Source of the DNA: Sulfitobacter indolifex | GTDB taxonomy: Bacteria; Pseudomonadota; Alphaproteobacteria; Rhodobacterales; Rhodobacteraceae | Direction: 5' to 3' | Assembly: GCF_022788655.1 (NCBI RefSeq) | Contig: NZ_CP084951.1 | Coordinates: 1,550,001-1,614,000 of the forward strand | Length of the DNA: 64,000 nt | Shown here: positions 17,096 to 26,505 of the stretch, piece after piece | Position numbering within the stretch: the first letter of the stretch is position 1 | How the letters are laid out: the number at the start of each line of letters is the position of its first letter | Made by a program: the position numbers and the translations under genes | Notes under the pieces: generated by a model | Seen by the model: the letters and a program-made list of their open reading frames with translations, nothing else | Told to the model about the DNA's origin: nothing | Databases searched by the model: none

Positions 17096-18712
17096 TTACC
17101 CCTGAACGCCGCGCAAGGCCACCCCCGCCTTGGCCAGCGCGTTCCAGATCAGCGCATCCCGGCCATAAACGTCATCACGGTATTCGGTGTGGCCACGGGC
17201 ATTGGTGACGGCGGTGCGGTAGATCAGGTGAACGGGAACCTGCTCCTCAAGAACGATCCGGGTCTCGCGGCCACTGCGCAGCACCGCTTGGAAGTCGCCT
17301 TCAGGGTCGGCGGATTGCGGTGCCAGCAGCGCATAGGCGAACTCAAAAGGTTCAGCCAGACGGACACAACCATGGCTAAACGCGCGCACGTCCCGGTCAA
17401 ACAGGCTCTTGGCGGGCGTGTCATGCAGGTAGATGTTATACTTGTTCGGGAACATGAACTTCACCAGCCCGAGCGCATTGGTGTTGCTGGGCGGCTGGCG
17501 CATGGAAAAGGGGAACGTCCGGGCAGTGTACTTGCTAAAGTTCACGGCACCGCGGTTCACCTTCCGTCCACTTCTGTCGGTGATTTCAATATGGCTCACC
17601 GCATTACGGTTCTGCTTGAGCTGCGGCAGGTATTCCCCGGTCACGATGGAGCGCGGGACGTACCAGCTTGGGTTGACCACCATATGCTCCATCACATCGG
17701 AAAATTCGGGCGTTGGGCGGTCTTCGCGTGCGGCGCCAACAACTGAGCGGGTCTGGAAGGTAGTCTTTCCATCGTCAATGATCTTGGCCGAGAAGTCGGG
17801 GATGTTTACGAGGATATGGCGCTTGCCGCGGTCGGTGTTGAACCAACGTTCGCGCTCCAACGCGACCATGACCGATTGCAGCCGCTGCTCAACACCGATG
17901 TTGATCTGTTTCATGGTGGCCGGACCGGCGACGCCATCGGTGTTCAATCCATGGGCCTCTTGGAACTGGCGCACGGCGTCGGTTAGGGTTGCGTCATAGC
18001 CAACGGCGTTCGAGCGCTCAAGGTAGCCCATGGCGATCAGTCGGTTGCGCAGCGCGATCACATCATTGCCGGTATCGCCCGGCTCAAGCTTGCCTGCGGG
18101 CACCGAGGGGCCCCATCCGCCCTGCGACAATAGCTTTTCCATCACGATTTTTTCCTTGAGCAACGCATTATACTCAAGGCTGCGCGGCGGCAGTGCGCGG
18201 AAATAGGCGGCAGGCGAGGTTTTCGGCAAGTCTTGCAGGTATGTTTTGCGGTCGCGGTAGGGAATTTCGCGCACGATTTGGCTGATGATCCGCTTAGGGA
18301 TCAAGACGCCGGTCTGCACGTCCCGGGCATAGCGCAGGAAAACACGGCTAAGTTCCACTTCGGCGAATCCCCGGTCGCGCGGGGATTTGGCGTTGCGCAG
18401 CATTTCCAAAACGGCGTCTGGATTATAGCGGGTAATGGGCAGGCCATGATCATCCGCGGCGCTGATCGCGCGCAGCAATTCAGACCGTCGGGCGCGATGT
18501 GTGTCGGCCGCCCCTGTCCAGATCGCGGTATAATCATTCTCACGATAGAAGGCCGCGATATCATCGTCTTGGGCTGCTGCCTCGGCGACCGCTTGCTTGA
18601 AAGCTGTGACTTGCGCCGCGACAGGTCCAGGTAGAACCAGCGCCGCGATCATCAGGGCCAGCCCTGCAATTAGATTGGGCAGTTGCCGTGAAAAAGTCGC
18701 GCTGAATGCCAT
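17096..18712 (-). CDS. L,D-transpeptidase of the YcbB/LdtD type
   Basis: 538-residue exported peptidoglycan enzyme making 3-3 cross-links or attaching proteins to peptidoglycan. A signal peptide ends near PVAAQ (residue 33). A YcbB scaffold domain follows, then a peptidoglycan-binding domain at about 215-280 (GDTGNDVIALRNRLIAMGYL), then the YkuD catalytic domain with SHGCVRL near residue 460. The start at 18712 has GGGGAA before it; a longer frame to 18847 has no signal peptide at its start. It is the first gene of the LDT-lpxD-ACP-KAS operon, 34 bases ahead of lpxD. Confidence 0.92.
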   Translation of the reverse strand: MAFSATFSRQLPNLIAGLALMIAALVLPGPVAAQVTAFKQAVAEAAAQDDDIAAFYRENDYTAIWTGAADTHRARRSELLRAISAADDHGLPITRYNPDAVLEMLRNAKSPRDRGFAEVELSRVFLRYARDVQTGVLIPKRIISQIVREIPYRDRKTYLQDLPKTSPAAYFRALPPRSLEYNALLKEKIVMEKLLSQGGWGPSVPAGKLEPGDTGNDVIALRNRLIAMGYLERSNAVGYDATLTDAVRQFQEAHGLNTDGVAGPATMKQINIGVEQRLQSVMVALERERWFNTDRGKRHILVNIPDFSAKIIDDGKTTFQTRSVVGAAREDRPTPEFSDVMEHMVVNPSWYVPRSIVTGEYLPQLKQNRNAVSHIEITDRSGRKVNRGAVNFSKYTARTFPFSMRQPPSNTNALGLVKFMFPNKYNIYLHDTPAKSLFDRDVRAFSHGCVRLAEPFEFAYALLAPQSADPEGDFQAVLRSGRETRIVLEEQVPVHLIYRTAVTNARGHTEYRDDVYGRDALIWNALAKAGVALRGVQG

Positions 18713-19044
18713 GTCGTTCCCCGTGGAATATATCTCTGCCGCCAAGCGACCGTATCGCCTGTTCGGTTTGCCAATATATAGACGCGCAAGTCCATTCAAA
18801 TTTCCGTTCGTGGAAAATTCTGACTTTGGATTGTGCGCATCGCGCATCGCTTTGCCCTGTAAACACTGGGCTTTTTATAAGCTTTGCGCAAAAACTTGCC
18901 TAAATTTGATGCGGTCGGGAACCATTTCGATTCAGGTCTTGGTCAGATTTTCCCGCTATGCAATAACAATGTTGCATCTGGGGATGAGATGAATGGCCCA
19001 TGTAACATCTTGGGTAACTTAGGCAGACAACGGGACAGAGACAC
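18713..19044. other. Divergent intergenic region, 332 bases
   Basis: Lies between the L,D-transpeptidase and DUF882 genes. It should hold two promoters. It is AT-richer than its flanks and has a small ATGCAATAACAATGTTGCAT palindrome-like stretch (about 18958-18977), a possible operator. I see no reading frame with a good ribosome binding site and no known RNA. Confidence 0.4.
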
Positions 19045-19614
19045 ATGACAGGCAAAAGCTCCTCGGGTATGACCCGACGCGCCCTTTTGGGTGCATTCGC
19101 AGCAACCACTGTTGCAGCAGCTCCTACCTTCTCCAACGCGGCAGGTTTCCTGCGTGGCGCTGGCGATATTCGCCGCATCCGCATGTACTCCGGCCGTACA
19201 GGTGAACGACTGGATATGATCTATTGGATCGAAGGCCACTATATCAAAGACGCCTTTGCTGAGATCAACCACTTTATGCGCGATTGGCGGACGGATGAGG
19301 TCACGAACATGGACCTGCGTACCGTTGATATCATGGCTGCATCGCATAACCTGCTGGACGTGAACGAGCCTTATATGCTCCTCTCTGGCTACCGCAGCCC
19401 TAAAACCAACGCGATGCTGCGCTCCCGCTCTAGCGGTGTGGCTAAGAATTCGCTGCACCTAAAAGGCCAAGCCGCTGACCTGCGTCTGGCGTCGCGCTCT
19501 GTGCATCAAGTGGCCCGCGCGGCAGTCGCCTGCGGCGGCGGTGGGGTCGGGCGTTACTCGGGTTCCAACTTTACCCATATGGACTGCGGCAACGTTCGCA
19601 GCTGGGGCGGTTGA
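19045..19614 (+). CDS. DUF882 (YcbK-like) periplasmic peptidase-fold protein
   Basis: 189-residue protein of the DUF882/peptidase M15-like family. It has a twin-arginine style leader (MTRRALLGAFAATTVAAAP) with cleavage near FSNAAG. Conserved family features are LSGYRSPKTNAMLR, NSLHLKGQAADLR (metal ligands H and D) and THMDCGNVRSWGG at the end. These match the zinc site of D-Ala-D-Ala-type enzymes, so a murein hydrolase role is likely but not proved. It is divergent from an L,D-transpeptidase, and DUF882 and YcbB genes are neighbours in many proteobacteria. Confidence 0.92.
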   Translation: MTGKSSSGMTRRALLGAFAATTVAAAPTFSNAAGFLRGAGDIRRIRMYSGRTGERLDMIYWIEGHYIKDAFAEINHFMRDWRTDEVTNMDLRTVDIMAASHNLLDVNEPYMLLSGYRSPKTNAMLRSRSSGVAKNSLHLKGQAADLRLASRSVHQVARAAVACGGGGVGRYSGSNFTHMDCGNVRSWGG

Positions 19615-19650
19615 TCGCAACCAACGCAGTTAGATGCATAATTTGATTAG

Positions 19651-19666
19651 GGCACCTTAGGGTGCC
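19651..19666 (+). terminator. Terminator of the DUF882 gene
   Basis: GGCACC-TTAG-GGTGCC stem-loop followed directly by TTTTTTG, a canonical intrinsic terminator. Confidence 0.85.
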
Positions 19667-19742
19667 TTTTTTGTTGCGCGACAGGACTTTCCCCGCCCTT
19701 GGCCCGGATTTACGGTTGCGCTGAATGAACTGGGGCGGCGAC

Positions 19743-21395
19743 ATGCGGGCAAAGGATATGGCAAGAATTGCGGTGATCGGTTTCGGCCCGCGCGGGCTTG
19801 GCGCGTTAGAGGCGTTGTCTCAGCGGTTGCGGGAAACTGGGCGCCGCGTGCAGATTGATATCTATGAGCCGAGCCCCTTCCCCGGCGCAGGTCCAAATTT
19901 CGCGCCGTCGGACCCGGAGTATTGTCTTCTCAACATACCCTACCAAGATATTGCCATTCGGCCGCCTCAAGGATCCGCCGTGGGCAGTTTCGCAGATTGG
20001 CAAAACAAACCCTTTGATCGTGATGATTTTCCGTCACGCGCTGACATGGGCCGCTATCTCGAAGCGCGGCGCGATGATTTATTTAAGCGGGGTTTTACTA
20101 AATCTGACGCTAAGATCACGTTATTGCGCAAAAATGTCGAACGCGTCTCGCAGGAGGCACCTGGCTGGTGCCTCCATATAGAGAACGGCCAGCCTGCGCA
20201 TTACGATGAGGTCCTTCTTACCCTCGGCCAACCCCCGGTAGAGCCGGACGCCCAATGGGCCAGTTGGCAGGCCCACGCGGCTCAATCTACTGCGGAAGTT
20301 GCGCCGGCCTATCCAGCAGCTGAATTGTGCGACCGAGCGTCGGAGTGGCAGGGACAATGCGTGGCCATTCGAGGGCTTGGTCTATCAACCTTCGATGTGC
20401 TTCGCAGCCTTACCATCGCACAGGGCGGTCGCTTTGATGCGGCGGGGTATCACCCCTCTGGCCGGGAGCCTGCCTGCATTCTACCGTTCTCACTCAACGG
20501 TCAGCCGCCCTTCCCCAAACCGCAGGACGCGGTTCTAGATGCGCTTTTTGCGCCCACACCCGAAGAAACCGCGCACTTCGCCCGGGCGGCCGAGGCGGCC
20601 GTATGCGCAACGCCACAGGAGGCAACAGCAAATATCAACGGGGCGTTGGCGCCAGTCGTGACCCGCATTCTTGCGCCACAACGTGTGAACGATACGCAGG
20701 TCTTGGACTGGCTGGCGACAGAATGGGCTGATCCCGGGACGCAAGATCGGCAAGCGCCGATGGATGCATTGCGACATGGGATTGCATTGGCCGCGGGACA
20801 TGCCGCGCCAACCATCGGCTATGCGCTCGGTCAGGTCTGGCGCAAATGGCAGGACGAATGGCGCGCGGCTTTTAATCCCGGATGCGCCACGCCTGAAACC
20901 GCGAAGCACCTAATTGATTTCGACGAAGGGTTAAAACGATACTCCTACGGCCTGCCCCTGTCCTCTGCGCGTGAGCTTCTGGCCTTGATCGACGCAGGGC
21001 AGACCGATCTGTCTTTCGCCGTAGACCCAGGAATCATTGAAACATCGCAGGGGTGGATGCTGGGCGTAGGAGGTCAGCAGGTTGAGGTTTCTATCATCAT
21101 AGACGCGGTGCTGCCCGCGCCTGCGCTGTCAAATATCAGTGTTCCGCCCCTGCCCGGTCTCATCACAAAGGGCTTGATCGTCGCGGTCTCAGACGATCTG
21201 GCCGCTGCGACTGAGCCTGACGGCACCCTGCGCGACCAAAGCGGAAGCCCCGTATCTGGTCTTTGTCTGTTGGGACGTCTGGCGCTTGGCAGCGTGACGG
21301 CTGTGGATTCGCTGCATGATTGCTTTGGGCACTCTGCCGACCGCTGGGCGGATGGCGTGGTTGCGCGATTGCGGAATGCGCGCCCAGCTGAGTAA
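19743..21395 (+). CDS. FAD/NAD(P)-binding protein (COG4529-like)
   Basis: 550-residue protein with an N-terminal dinucleotide-binding fold (IAVIGFGPRGLGALEAL, from about residue 8) and the family block IYEPSPFPGAGPNF, NIPYQDIAIRPP. These belong to the NAD_binding_9 group, distantly related to N-hydroxylating monooxygenases. The substrate is unknown. Starts at 19725, 19743 and 19758 are all possible; 19743 has GGGGCGG ahead of it. The gene overlaps nothing but runs to within about 100 bases of the next L,D-transpeptidase, so the two may be co-transcribed. Confidence 0.75.
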   Translation: MRAKDMARIAVIGFGPRGLGALEALSQRLRETGRRVQIDIYEPSPFPGAGPNFAPSDPEYCLLNIPYQDIAIRPPQGSAVGSFADWQNKPFDRDDFPSRADMGRYLEARRDDLFKRGFTKSDAKITLLRKNVERVSQEAPGWCLHIENGQPAHYDEVLLTLGQPPVEPDAQWASWQAHAAQSTAEVAPAYPAAELCDRASEWQGQCVAIRGLGLSTFDVLRSLTIAQGGRFDAAGYHPSGREPACILPFSLNGQPPFPKPQDAVLDALFAPTPEETAHFARAAEAAVCATPQEATANINGALAPVVTRILAPQRVNDTQVLDWLATEWADPGTQDRQAPMDALRHGIALAAGHAAPTIGYALGQVWRKWQDEWRAAFNPGCATPETAKHLIDFDEGLKRYSYGLPLSSARELLALIDAGQTDLSFAVDPGIIETSQGWMLGVGGQQVEVSIIIDAVLPAPALSNISVPPLPGLITKGLIVAVSDDLAAATEPDGTLRDQSGSPVSGLCLLGRLALGSVTAVDSLHDCFGHSADRWADGVVARLRNARPAE

Positions 21396-21499
21396 TGGCA
21401 AAACCACAACAGTTTGTGATCCTTCGCTTAAGATGGAACGACGCGGCCCGAAATTGGTTTCACCCACAACACTCGATCGAAGAAAAGGGGAACGACGTA

Positions 21500-22096
21500 A
21501 TGAGAAGACGACATTTCATCACCGGCGCGGCGGTAAGCGGCGCAGCACTTAGTACAGCTCTCGCAACACCCGCGCTTGCACATGCTCCTAAAGAGATGCC
21601 GAGCTATGATGTGCCGCCAGACATGATGCCGCGCAAGGTGCCGATTGCTGCAGGCGCGCCACCCTATGAGATCCACGTCGATCCGGACAATTTTGCCCTT
21701 TACTGGACGCTGCCTGATAATATGGCTTGGCGCTACACTGTGGGCGTTGGCCGTCCCGGTCTTTACGAATCCGGTGAGTTTTATGTTGGGGCCAAGAAAG
21801 AATGGCCAAGCTGGACCCCGACCCCAGATATGATTGACCGCGAACCGGAGAAATATGCGAAATATTCCGACGGTATGGAAGGCGGTTTGAACAATCCACT
21901 CGGCTCGCGGGGGCTTTACCTCTTTACCGAAGAGCGGGGCGATACGTTCTTGCGCATTCACGGCACCGATGACCCCAGCACATTGGGCAAGCGCGTGTCG
22001 AACGGCTGTGCGCGACTGGTGAATGACCAAATGGCCGAGCTTTATGACCGGGTGCCGATGAATACCCGTGTGGTCCTTTACGAACCGTTGGTCTGA
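21500..22096 (+). CDS. L,D-transpeptidase (YkuD/ErfK type)
   Basis: 198-residue small L,D-transpeptidase. It has a leader with RRRHFITGAAVSGAAL, like a Tat signal, and cleavage near ALAHA. The YkuD domain covers most of the rest (VDPDNFALYWTLPDNMAWRYTVG, IHGTDDPSTLGKRVSNGCARLVN, where the cysteine is the nucleophile). The start at 21500 is preceded by GGGGAA; an upstream frame from 21395 has no signal peptide. Such proteins cross-link peptidoglycan or anchor outer-membrane proteins to it. A good terminator follows. Confidence 0.92.
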   Translation: MRRRHFITGAAVSGAALSTALATPALAHAPKEMPSYDVPPDMMPRKVPIAAGAPPYEIHVDPDNFALYWTLPDNMAWRYTVGVGRPGLYESGEFYVGAKKEWPSWTPTPDMIDREPEKYAKYSDGMEGGLNNPLGSRGLYLFTEERGDTFLRIHGTDDPSTLGKRVSNGCARLVNDQMAELYDRVPMNTRVVLYEPLV

Positions 22097-22115
22097 AGAT
22101 CGTTATAGAAATGCA

Positions 22116-22144
22116 AAAGCCCGGCCCGAAAGGTGCCGGGCTTT
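22116..22144 (+). terminator. Terminator of the ErfK-type gene
   Basis: 10-bp stem AAAGCCCGGC / GCCGGGCTTT with a 9-base loop, then TTTTGC. Canonical intrinsic terminator. Confidence 0.85.
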
Positions 22145-22207
22145 TTTGCACGTTCATGCGATCGGCCCAAATGGGCATGATATCTGCAATACTGTCGAAA
22201 TAGATAA

Positions 22208-22297
22208 TGGCGGAGCGACAGGGATTCGAACCCTGGAGACGGTCTCCCGCCTACACACTTTCCAGGCGTGCGCCTTCGACCACTCGGCCACCGCTCC
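22208..22297 (-). tRNA. tRNA-Ser (anticodon GGA)
   Basis: 90 bases including an encoded CCA. Acceptor stem GGAGCGG pairs with TCGCTCC, the anticodon loop is CTGGAAA with GGA in the centre, and GGTTCGAATCC gives the T-arm. It has the long variable arm (GGGAGACCGTCTCC region) of class II tRNAs. It reads UCC/UCU serine codons. No integrase or repeated 3' end is seen nearby, so it is not used as an attachment site in this window. Confidence 0.97.
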
Positions 22298-22369
22298 GTT
22301 GATGCGCGGTTTAGCTTGGGGGGACAGTGAGTTGCAAGAGCGAAATCCCCCCAAGGCGGATAAATTTAT

Positions 22370-23092
22370 TCAACCGCCAAGATGAACGTAAATGCGCCGG
22401 TTCAACCGGCCTTTTTTCTCAATCTTTCCAAGACGAAGCGCACCGATTTCACCGGTTCGCGCCACATGGGTGCCGCCGCAAGGTTGCAGGTCGATGGGCT
22501 CCTGCGGCTCTCCGATACGGATCAGCCGAATATCTCCGCGCCCACGTGGAGGCGCGACCGACATGGTCTTGACCAACTCAGGTGCCGCGTCAAGCTCCGC
22601 CTCAGTGATCCAATCCTCGCTGACCCGCGCATCCAGCGAGACAAAGTAGTTCAGCGCTTCTTCTAATTCCCCGCGATCTTGCGGTGCGTCGGGCATGTTG
22701 AAATCGAGCCGCCCATGACTGGCCGAGATTTGCCCGCCTGTCACCGGATACGGGATCACGACCGACAGCAGATGTAGCGCCGTGTGCACGCGCATGTGCT
22801 TGTGACGCCGGTCCCAGTCAAGTTCTTGGGTCACATAGGCGCCTACGGGCGGAAGCGCGCGTGGCTCTGCCGGAACCAGCGCGATGCGGCCGCTGTCGCG
22901 GTCCCGTACCGTGGTAGCGATGGAAAGTTCCTGCCTGTCCCACGTCAACCAGCCGCTATCGCCCGGCTGACCTCCCCCTGTGGGGTAGAAAAGCGAGTTC
23001 TCCAAGATCACGCCGCCCTCAGGCGTATGCGCCGCCACACGGGCGGGTGCATCGCGCAGGTAGGTTTCCTGCCGGAATAGTTCGCCCGTCAT
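22370..23092 (-). CDS. alaX: Alanyl-tRNA editing protein AlaX
   Basis: 240-residue stand-alone editing protein that hydrolyses mischarged Ser-tRNA(Ala) or Gly-tRNA(Ala). Zinc ligands are seen in HTALH (about residues 103-107) and CGGTHV (about 206-211). GGGQPGD near residue 40 is the second conserved block. Its length points to the AlaX-M type. The start codon overlaps the stop of the upstream channel gene (ATGA), so it is translationally coupled to it. It is the last gene of the run from cfa. Confidence 0.93.
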   Translation of the reverse strand: MTGELFRQETYLRDAPARVAAHTPEGGVILENSLFYPTGGGQPGDSGWLTWDRQELSIATTVRDRDSGRIALVPAEPRALPPVGAYVTQELDWDRRHKHMRVHTALHLLSVVIPYPVTGGQISASHGRLDFNMPDAPQDRGELEEALNYFVSLDARVSEDWITEAELDAAPELVKTMSVAPPRGRGDIRLIRIGEPQEPIDLQPCGGTHVARTGEIGALRLGKIEKKGRLNRRIYVHLGG

Positions 23093-25461
23093 ACCTGCGG
23101 TTCCGCCGTCTCGCTGCTGTTTTCCACGTCTGACGCGGTCGTTTCTGCGGGCTTCAGCACCTCAGGGTTGCGGAGCCACAAATCGCGTTGGGCGAATGGA
23201 ATCTCGATCTCCTCGTCTTTAAAGCGGGCCGCGATGGCATGGTTGATGTCGTTCTTTACCTTCATCATCCAATTAACGTCACGCAGGTAGCAGCGGACTT
23301 CAAACTCAAGCGCATCGGCGCCGAAGTTCAGGAAGAGCACTGCGGGCGGCGGGTTGGTAAGCACGATCGGCTGAGCCTTTGCGATCTCTTGCAGGATGCC
23401 TTCGACGCGCTTGGTGTCAGTGCCATAGGCCACACCCACAGGCACGATGAGGCGGCCTACGGTATTGCCACGCGTGTAGTTGGTGACCGTGCCGCTGATT
23501 AGGTCAGCATTGGGGACGATGACATCGGTGCGGTCAAAGGTTTCGATCCTTGTCGAGCGCACAGAGATGTCGCGCACATAGCCCATTTGGCCGCCAACTT
23601 CGATCCAGTCGCCCTCGGAAATCGGCCGCTCGATCAACAGAATGATCCCCGAGACGAAGTTTGACACAACGTTTTGCAGACCAAAACCGATACCCACCGA
23701 AAGCGCACCGGCAACGTAGGCCAGCGCCGACAGGTCGATCCCGGCGCCAGTGATGGCCAGCAGCGCTGCGAGGAAAATACCGACATAGCCGATCCCCGAA
23801 ACGATGGCGTTCTGCCCGCCGATGTCCATCCGCGTTTTGGGCAGCACATTGCTACGCAGTGCGCCCTGGATCAGACGGGTTGCGGCATAGCCAATGACAA
23901 AGATCACCGCAAAAGACAGGAAATCCGTCGGGCGGACGCGGGTTTCGCCAAAGGCAAAGCCGCGGCTAAAGAGCGCCCAAAGCTCGGTCAGGTCAGTGAC
24001 CCGCGCGCCCCACGCCAGCGCCATCACCGGCAGTGACAGCAACAGCAGGATCAAGCCAAAGAACACCGGCATCAGCGCATCACGCGCCTGCACCCCCTGC
24101 CCGGTCACTGCGCCGTAAACATCTGCTAAAAACCGTTGCAGCGTCATGACGAGCCCCAACAGGACCAGCGTGCTAACATAGGGTGGCAGCAGCGAAACAG
24201 CGGCGTTGTAATAGCCACTGATCAGCAAGAGGGGCGACAAGATGGCAACGATCATTGCGCCAAGCCCCAGACCGCGCACGACACGGCTGAGCGTCGAAAT
24301 ACGGGGTTCTTCGGAGACAGGTGTTTCTTCGGGCTGCGGGTCGTTGTGGCCGTGCAGTATGCGACCAATGCGGAACAGGGCAAAGGCGCTAAACAGCATA
24401 ACAGGCAGGCGCAACACCGCTTCAGTGGTCTCAGCAGGTTGGTGCCCGTCAAAGATGGCGTCGATGATCGCCCCTAGAATGATGGTGCCGGTGATGATGC
24501 TCACGTAAAAGCGGACAGCCTTACGCTCACTCGCGGGGAGGAGGATCAGCGCCTCGTCTTCATCGCGCGAAAATACCCGCTCGGCCACCCAGCGAACACC
24601 CAACATCGCGCCGCCGATCACCGGGATCAGCTTTACCAAAGCAGCGCCACGCGGCCCAAGCCACCCGGTTGCCAGCACGGACATGACCAACAAGAACAGC
24701 CCAACTGTGGGCAGGATGATCCGCAGCAAAGAAACGACAAAGCGCCAAATGCCAAAGCCCCGCGCGCCAAACCGCTGCAGACGTCCGACGATAGCCGTCG
24801 ACCAATGATGCCCGCGAAGGATCAGCACCAAGCCTAGAACGGAAAGAGCCAGCACCGCTGGAAGTGATGACAGTAAATCCCGACGCCCCGCTTCGGCATT
24901 GGTGGGGGCTTCTACGGCAATCTCACCTGCCGCGGTGGCCAGATCATCAATCGCCGTACGCCAGTGCACGGGATTAAGCGGCGTCGGGACGACCTCAAGA
25001 AGCTGCTCAGTCTGGCGATCGCGTAGGGCTACATCGATCTGCCCGATTAGGGCGTCGGCACGTAGATATGCTGCTTCGGCGCGCTGCACCGGATTTAGCA
25101 AGGTGTTGAGCTGTCGGTTTAACTCCTCCCGGCTGGCAGCTACCTCAGGCGATTCCGGCTCGGCGATTTCGCTTTCGGGCGCAGTGCCAAGAGCGGCCAA
25201 CTGTTCGCGCAGGGTGCTGATCCGCGCCGCGTTCAGATTGCGCGCAGAGTCGAATTTCCCACGGTACTCGACCAGCCGGGCGCGCTGCACCTCAAGCATG
25301 GTTTCGGTGGTGTCCGCATCATCTACCGCTGCTTCGGCGGTCGAGGCGACGGTTTCCCACTCGTCAAAGTCCGGCAGGACCGGTTCTTGAGCGAGTGCAG
25401 CGCCGGTCAGCCAGACCAGCAACGCGGTGAGGCTTAGGGCGAAGCGGAGCATTTGGGTCAT
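23089..25461 (-). CDS. Large mechanosensitive channel (DUF3772-MscS)
   Basis: 790-residue MscK/YbiO-like channel. A signal peptide ends near ALAQE (residue 25). A periplasmic helical DUF3772 region follows (about 30-190, LEVQRARLVEYRGKFDSARNLNA...). Then come about ten to eleven membrane segments, and the MscS pore and beta domain (about 560-740; VAGALSVGIGFGLQNVVSNFVSG, ERPISEGDWIEVGG). The family opens on membrane tension to release osmolytes. The acidic C-terminal tail (about 35 residues) is unconserved. The gene overlaps cysK upstream and alaX downstream by four bases each. Confidence 0.92.
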   Translation of the reverse strand: MTQMLRFALSLTALLVWLTGAALAQEPVLPDFDEWETVASTAEAAVDDADTTETMLEVQRARLVEYRGKFDSARNLNAARISTLREQLAALGTAPESEIAEPESPEVAASREELNRQLNTLLNPVQRAEAAYLRADALIGQIDVALRDRQTEQLLEVVPTPLNPVHWRTAIDDLATAAGEIAVEAPTNAEAGRRDLLSSLPAVLALSVLGLVLILRGHHWSTAIVGRLQRFGARGFGIWRFVVSLLRIILPTVGLFLLVMSVLATGWLGPRGAALVKLIPVIGGAMLGVRWVAERVFSRDEDEALILLPASERKAVRFYVSIITGTIILGAIIDAIFDGHQPAETTEAVLRLPVMLFSAFALFRIGRILHGHNDPQPEETPVSEEPRISTLSRVVRGLGLGAMIVAILSPLLLISGYYNAAVSLLPPYVSTLVLLGLVMTLQRFLADVYGAVTGQGVQARDALMPVFFGLILLLLSLPVMALAWGARVTDLTELWALFSRGFAFGETRVRPTDFLSFAVIFVIGYAATRLIQGALRSNVLPKTRMDIGGQNAIVSGIGYVGIFLAALLAITGAGIDLSALAYVAGALSVGIGFGLQNVVSNFVSGIILLIERPISEGDWIEVGGQMGYVRDISVRSTRIETFDRTDVIVPNADLISGTVTNYTRGNTVGRLIVPVGVAYGTDTKRVEGILQEIAKAQPIVLTNPPPAVLFLNFGADALEFEVRCYLRDVNWMMKVKNDINHAIAARFKDEEIEIPFAQRDLWLRNPEVLKPAETTASDVENSSETAEPQV

Positions 25462-26492
25462 GTATCCTCGAAAACACCTGGAATGGATTGCGGCGCGGCA
25501 TCAAGCCAGTCGGGCGTTGGCAGCCCTTTCTCGCGCAGGAATTCTGGGTTGAAGAGCTTGGATTGGTACCGCGTGCCAAAATCACAAAGAACAGTGACAA
25601 TCGTATGCCCCGGCCCCATGTCTTTCGCCATGCGCATGGCGCCCGCGACGTTGACGCCCGAAGACGCCCCAAGGCAAAGCCCTTCGTTCTCCAGCAGGTC
25701 AAAGACCACCGGCAGGGCTTCTTCGTCAGAGATGTTATAGCTATAATCCGGCTTGAAGCCTTCGAGGTTGGCGGTGATCCGCCCCTGCCCGATGCCTTCG
25801 GCAATGGAGCTGCCCTCGGCCTTTAACTCGCCTTCGGTATAATAATTGTGCAGGGCCGCGCCGTCCGGGTCGGCCAGCGCAATTTTCACACCTTTGGGCT
25901 GAAGCGCCATGGCGACGCCGACCAGTGTACCGCCGGAACCTACGGCGCAGCAGAAACCATCCACTTTACCGCCGGTCTGTTCCCAGATTTCTGGGCCAGT
26001 CGTCTCAACATGCGCCTGACGATTAGCGGTGTTGTCGAATTGGTTGGCCCAGATCACCCCTTCGGGCGTGGTCTTGGCGAGTTCTTTGGCCAAACGTTCA
26101 GAGTAGCGCACGAAGTTATTGGGGTTTTTGTAGGGGGCCGCGGGCACCTGCACCAGTTCGGCACCAGCAAGGCGCAGCATGTCCTTCTTCTCCTGAGATT
26201 GGGTCTCAGGGATGACGATCACGGTTTTGAACCCCATCGATGCGCCAACGAGCGCCAGACCGATGCCGGTGTTGCCAGCCGTGCCTTCGACAATGGTGCC
26301 GCCGGGCTTCAACTCGCCCCGCGCGATAGCGTCGCGAATGATGAACAGCGCCGCGCGGTCTTTGACCGACTGACCGGGGTTCATGAATTCCGCTTTGCCC
26401 AGAATTTCGCAGCCGGTCTCTTCGCTCGCGCCGCGCAGCCGGATCAGCGGTGTGTTTCCAATGGCCTCGGCCAGATCTTTTGCAACCTGCAT
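25458..26492 (-). CDS. cysK: Cysteine synthase A
   Basis: 344-residue PLP enzyme converting O-acetylserine and sulfide to cysteine. The PLP lysine lies in GQSVKDRAA, the substrate loop is EGTAGNTGIGLA, and NTPLIRL and GSGGTLVGVA are further family motifs. Starts at 26537 and 26516 are possible, but GGGGG sits before the ATG at 26492, which begins at the usual family N-terminus. It follows trgA and trgB, the same order as the trgAB-cysK tellurite resistance locus of Rhodobacter sphaeroides. There, cysteine supply is thought to help detoxify tellurite. Confidence 0.95.
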   Translation of the reverse strand: MQVAKDLAEAIGNTPLIRLRGASEETGCEILGKAEFMNPGQSVKDRAALFIIRDAIARGELKPGGTIVEGTAGNTGIGLALVGASMGFKTVIVIPETQSQEKKDMLRLAGAELVQVPAAPYKNPNNFVRYSERLAKELAKTTPEGVIWANQFDNTANRQAHVETTGPEIWEQTGGKVDGFCCAVGSGGTLVGVAMALQPKGVKIALADPDGAALHNYYTEGELKAEGSSIAEGIGQGRITANLEGFKPDYSYNISDEEALPVVFDLLENEGLCLGASSGVNVAGAMRMAKDMGPGHTIVTVLCDFGTRYQSKLFNPEFLREKGLPTPDWLDAAPQSIPGVFEDT

Positions 26493-26505
26493 GTTTGCCC
26501 CCAGT

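Noticed and set aside
22208..22297. tRNA-Ser as a phage or island attachment site
   Set aside because: No integrase gene and no repeat of the tRNA 3' end nearby; flanks are core genes.
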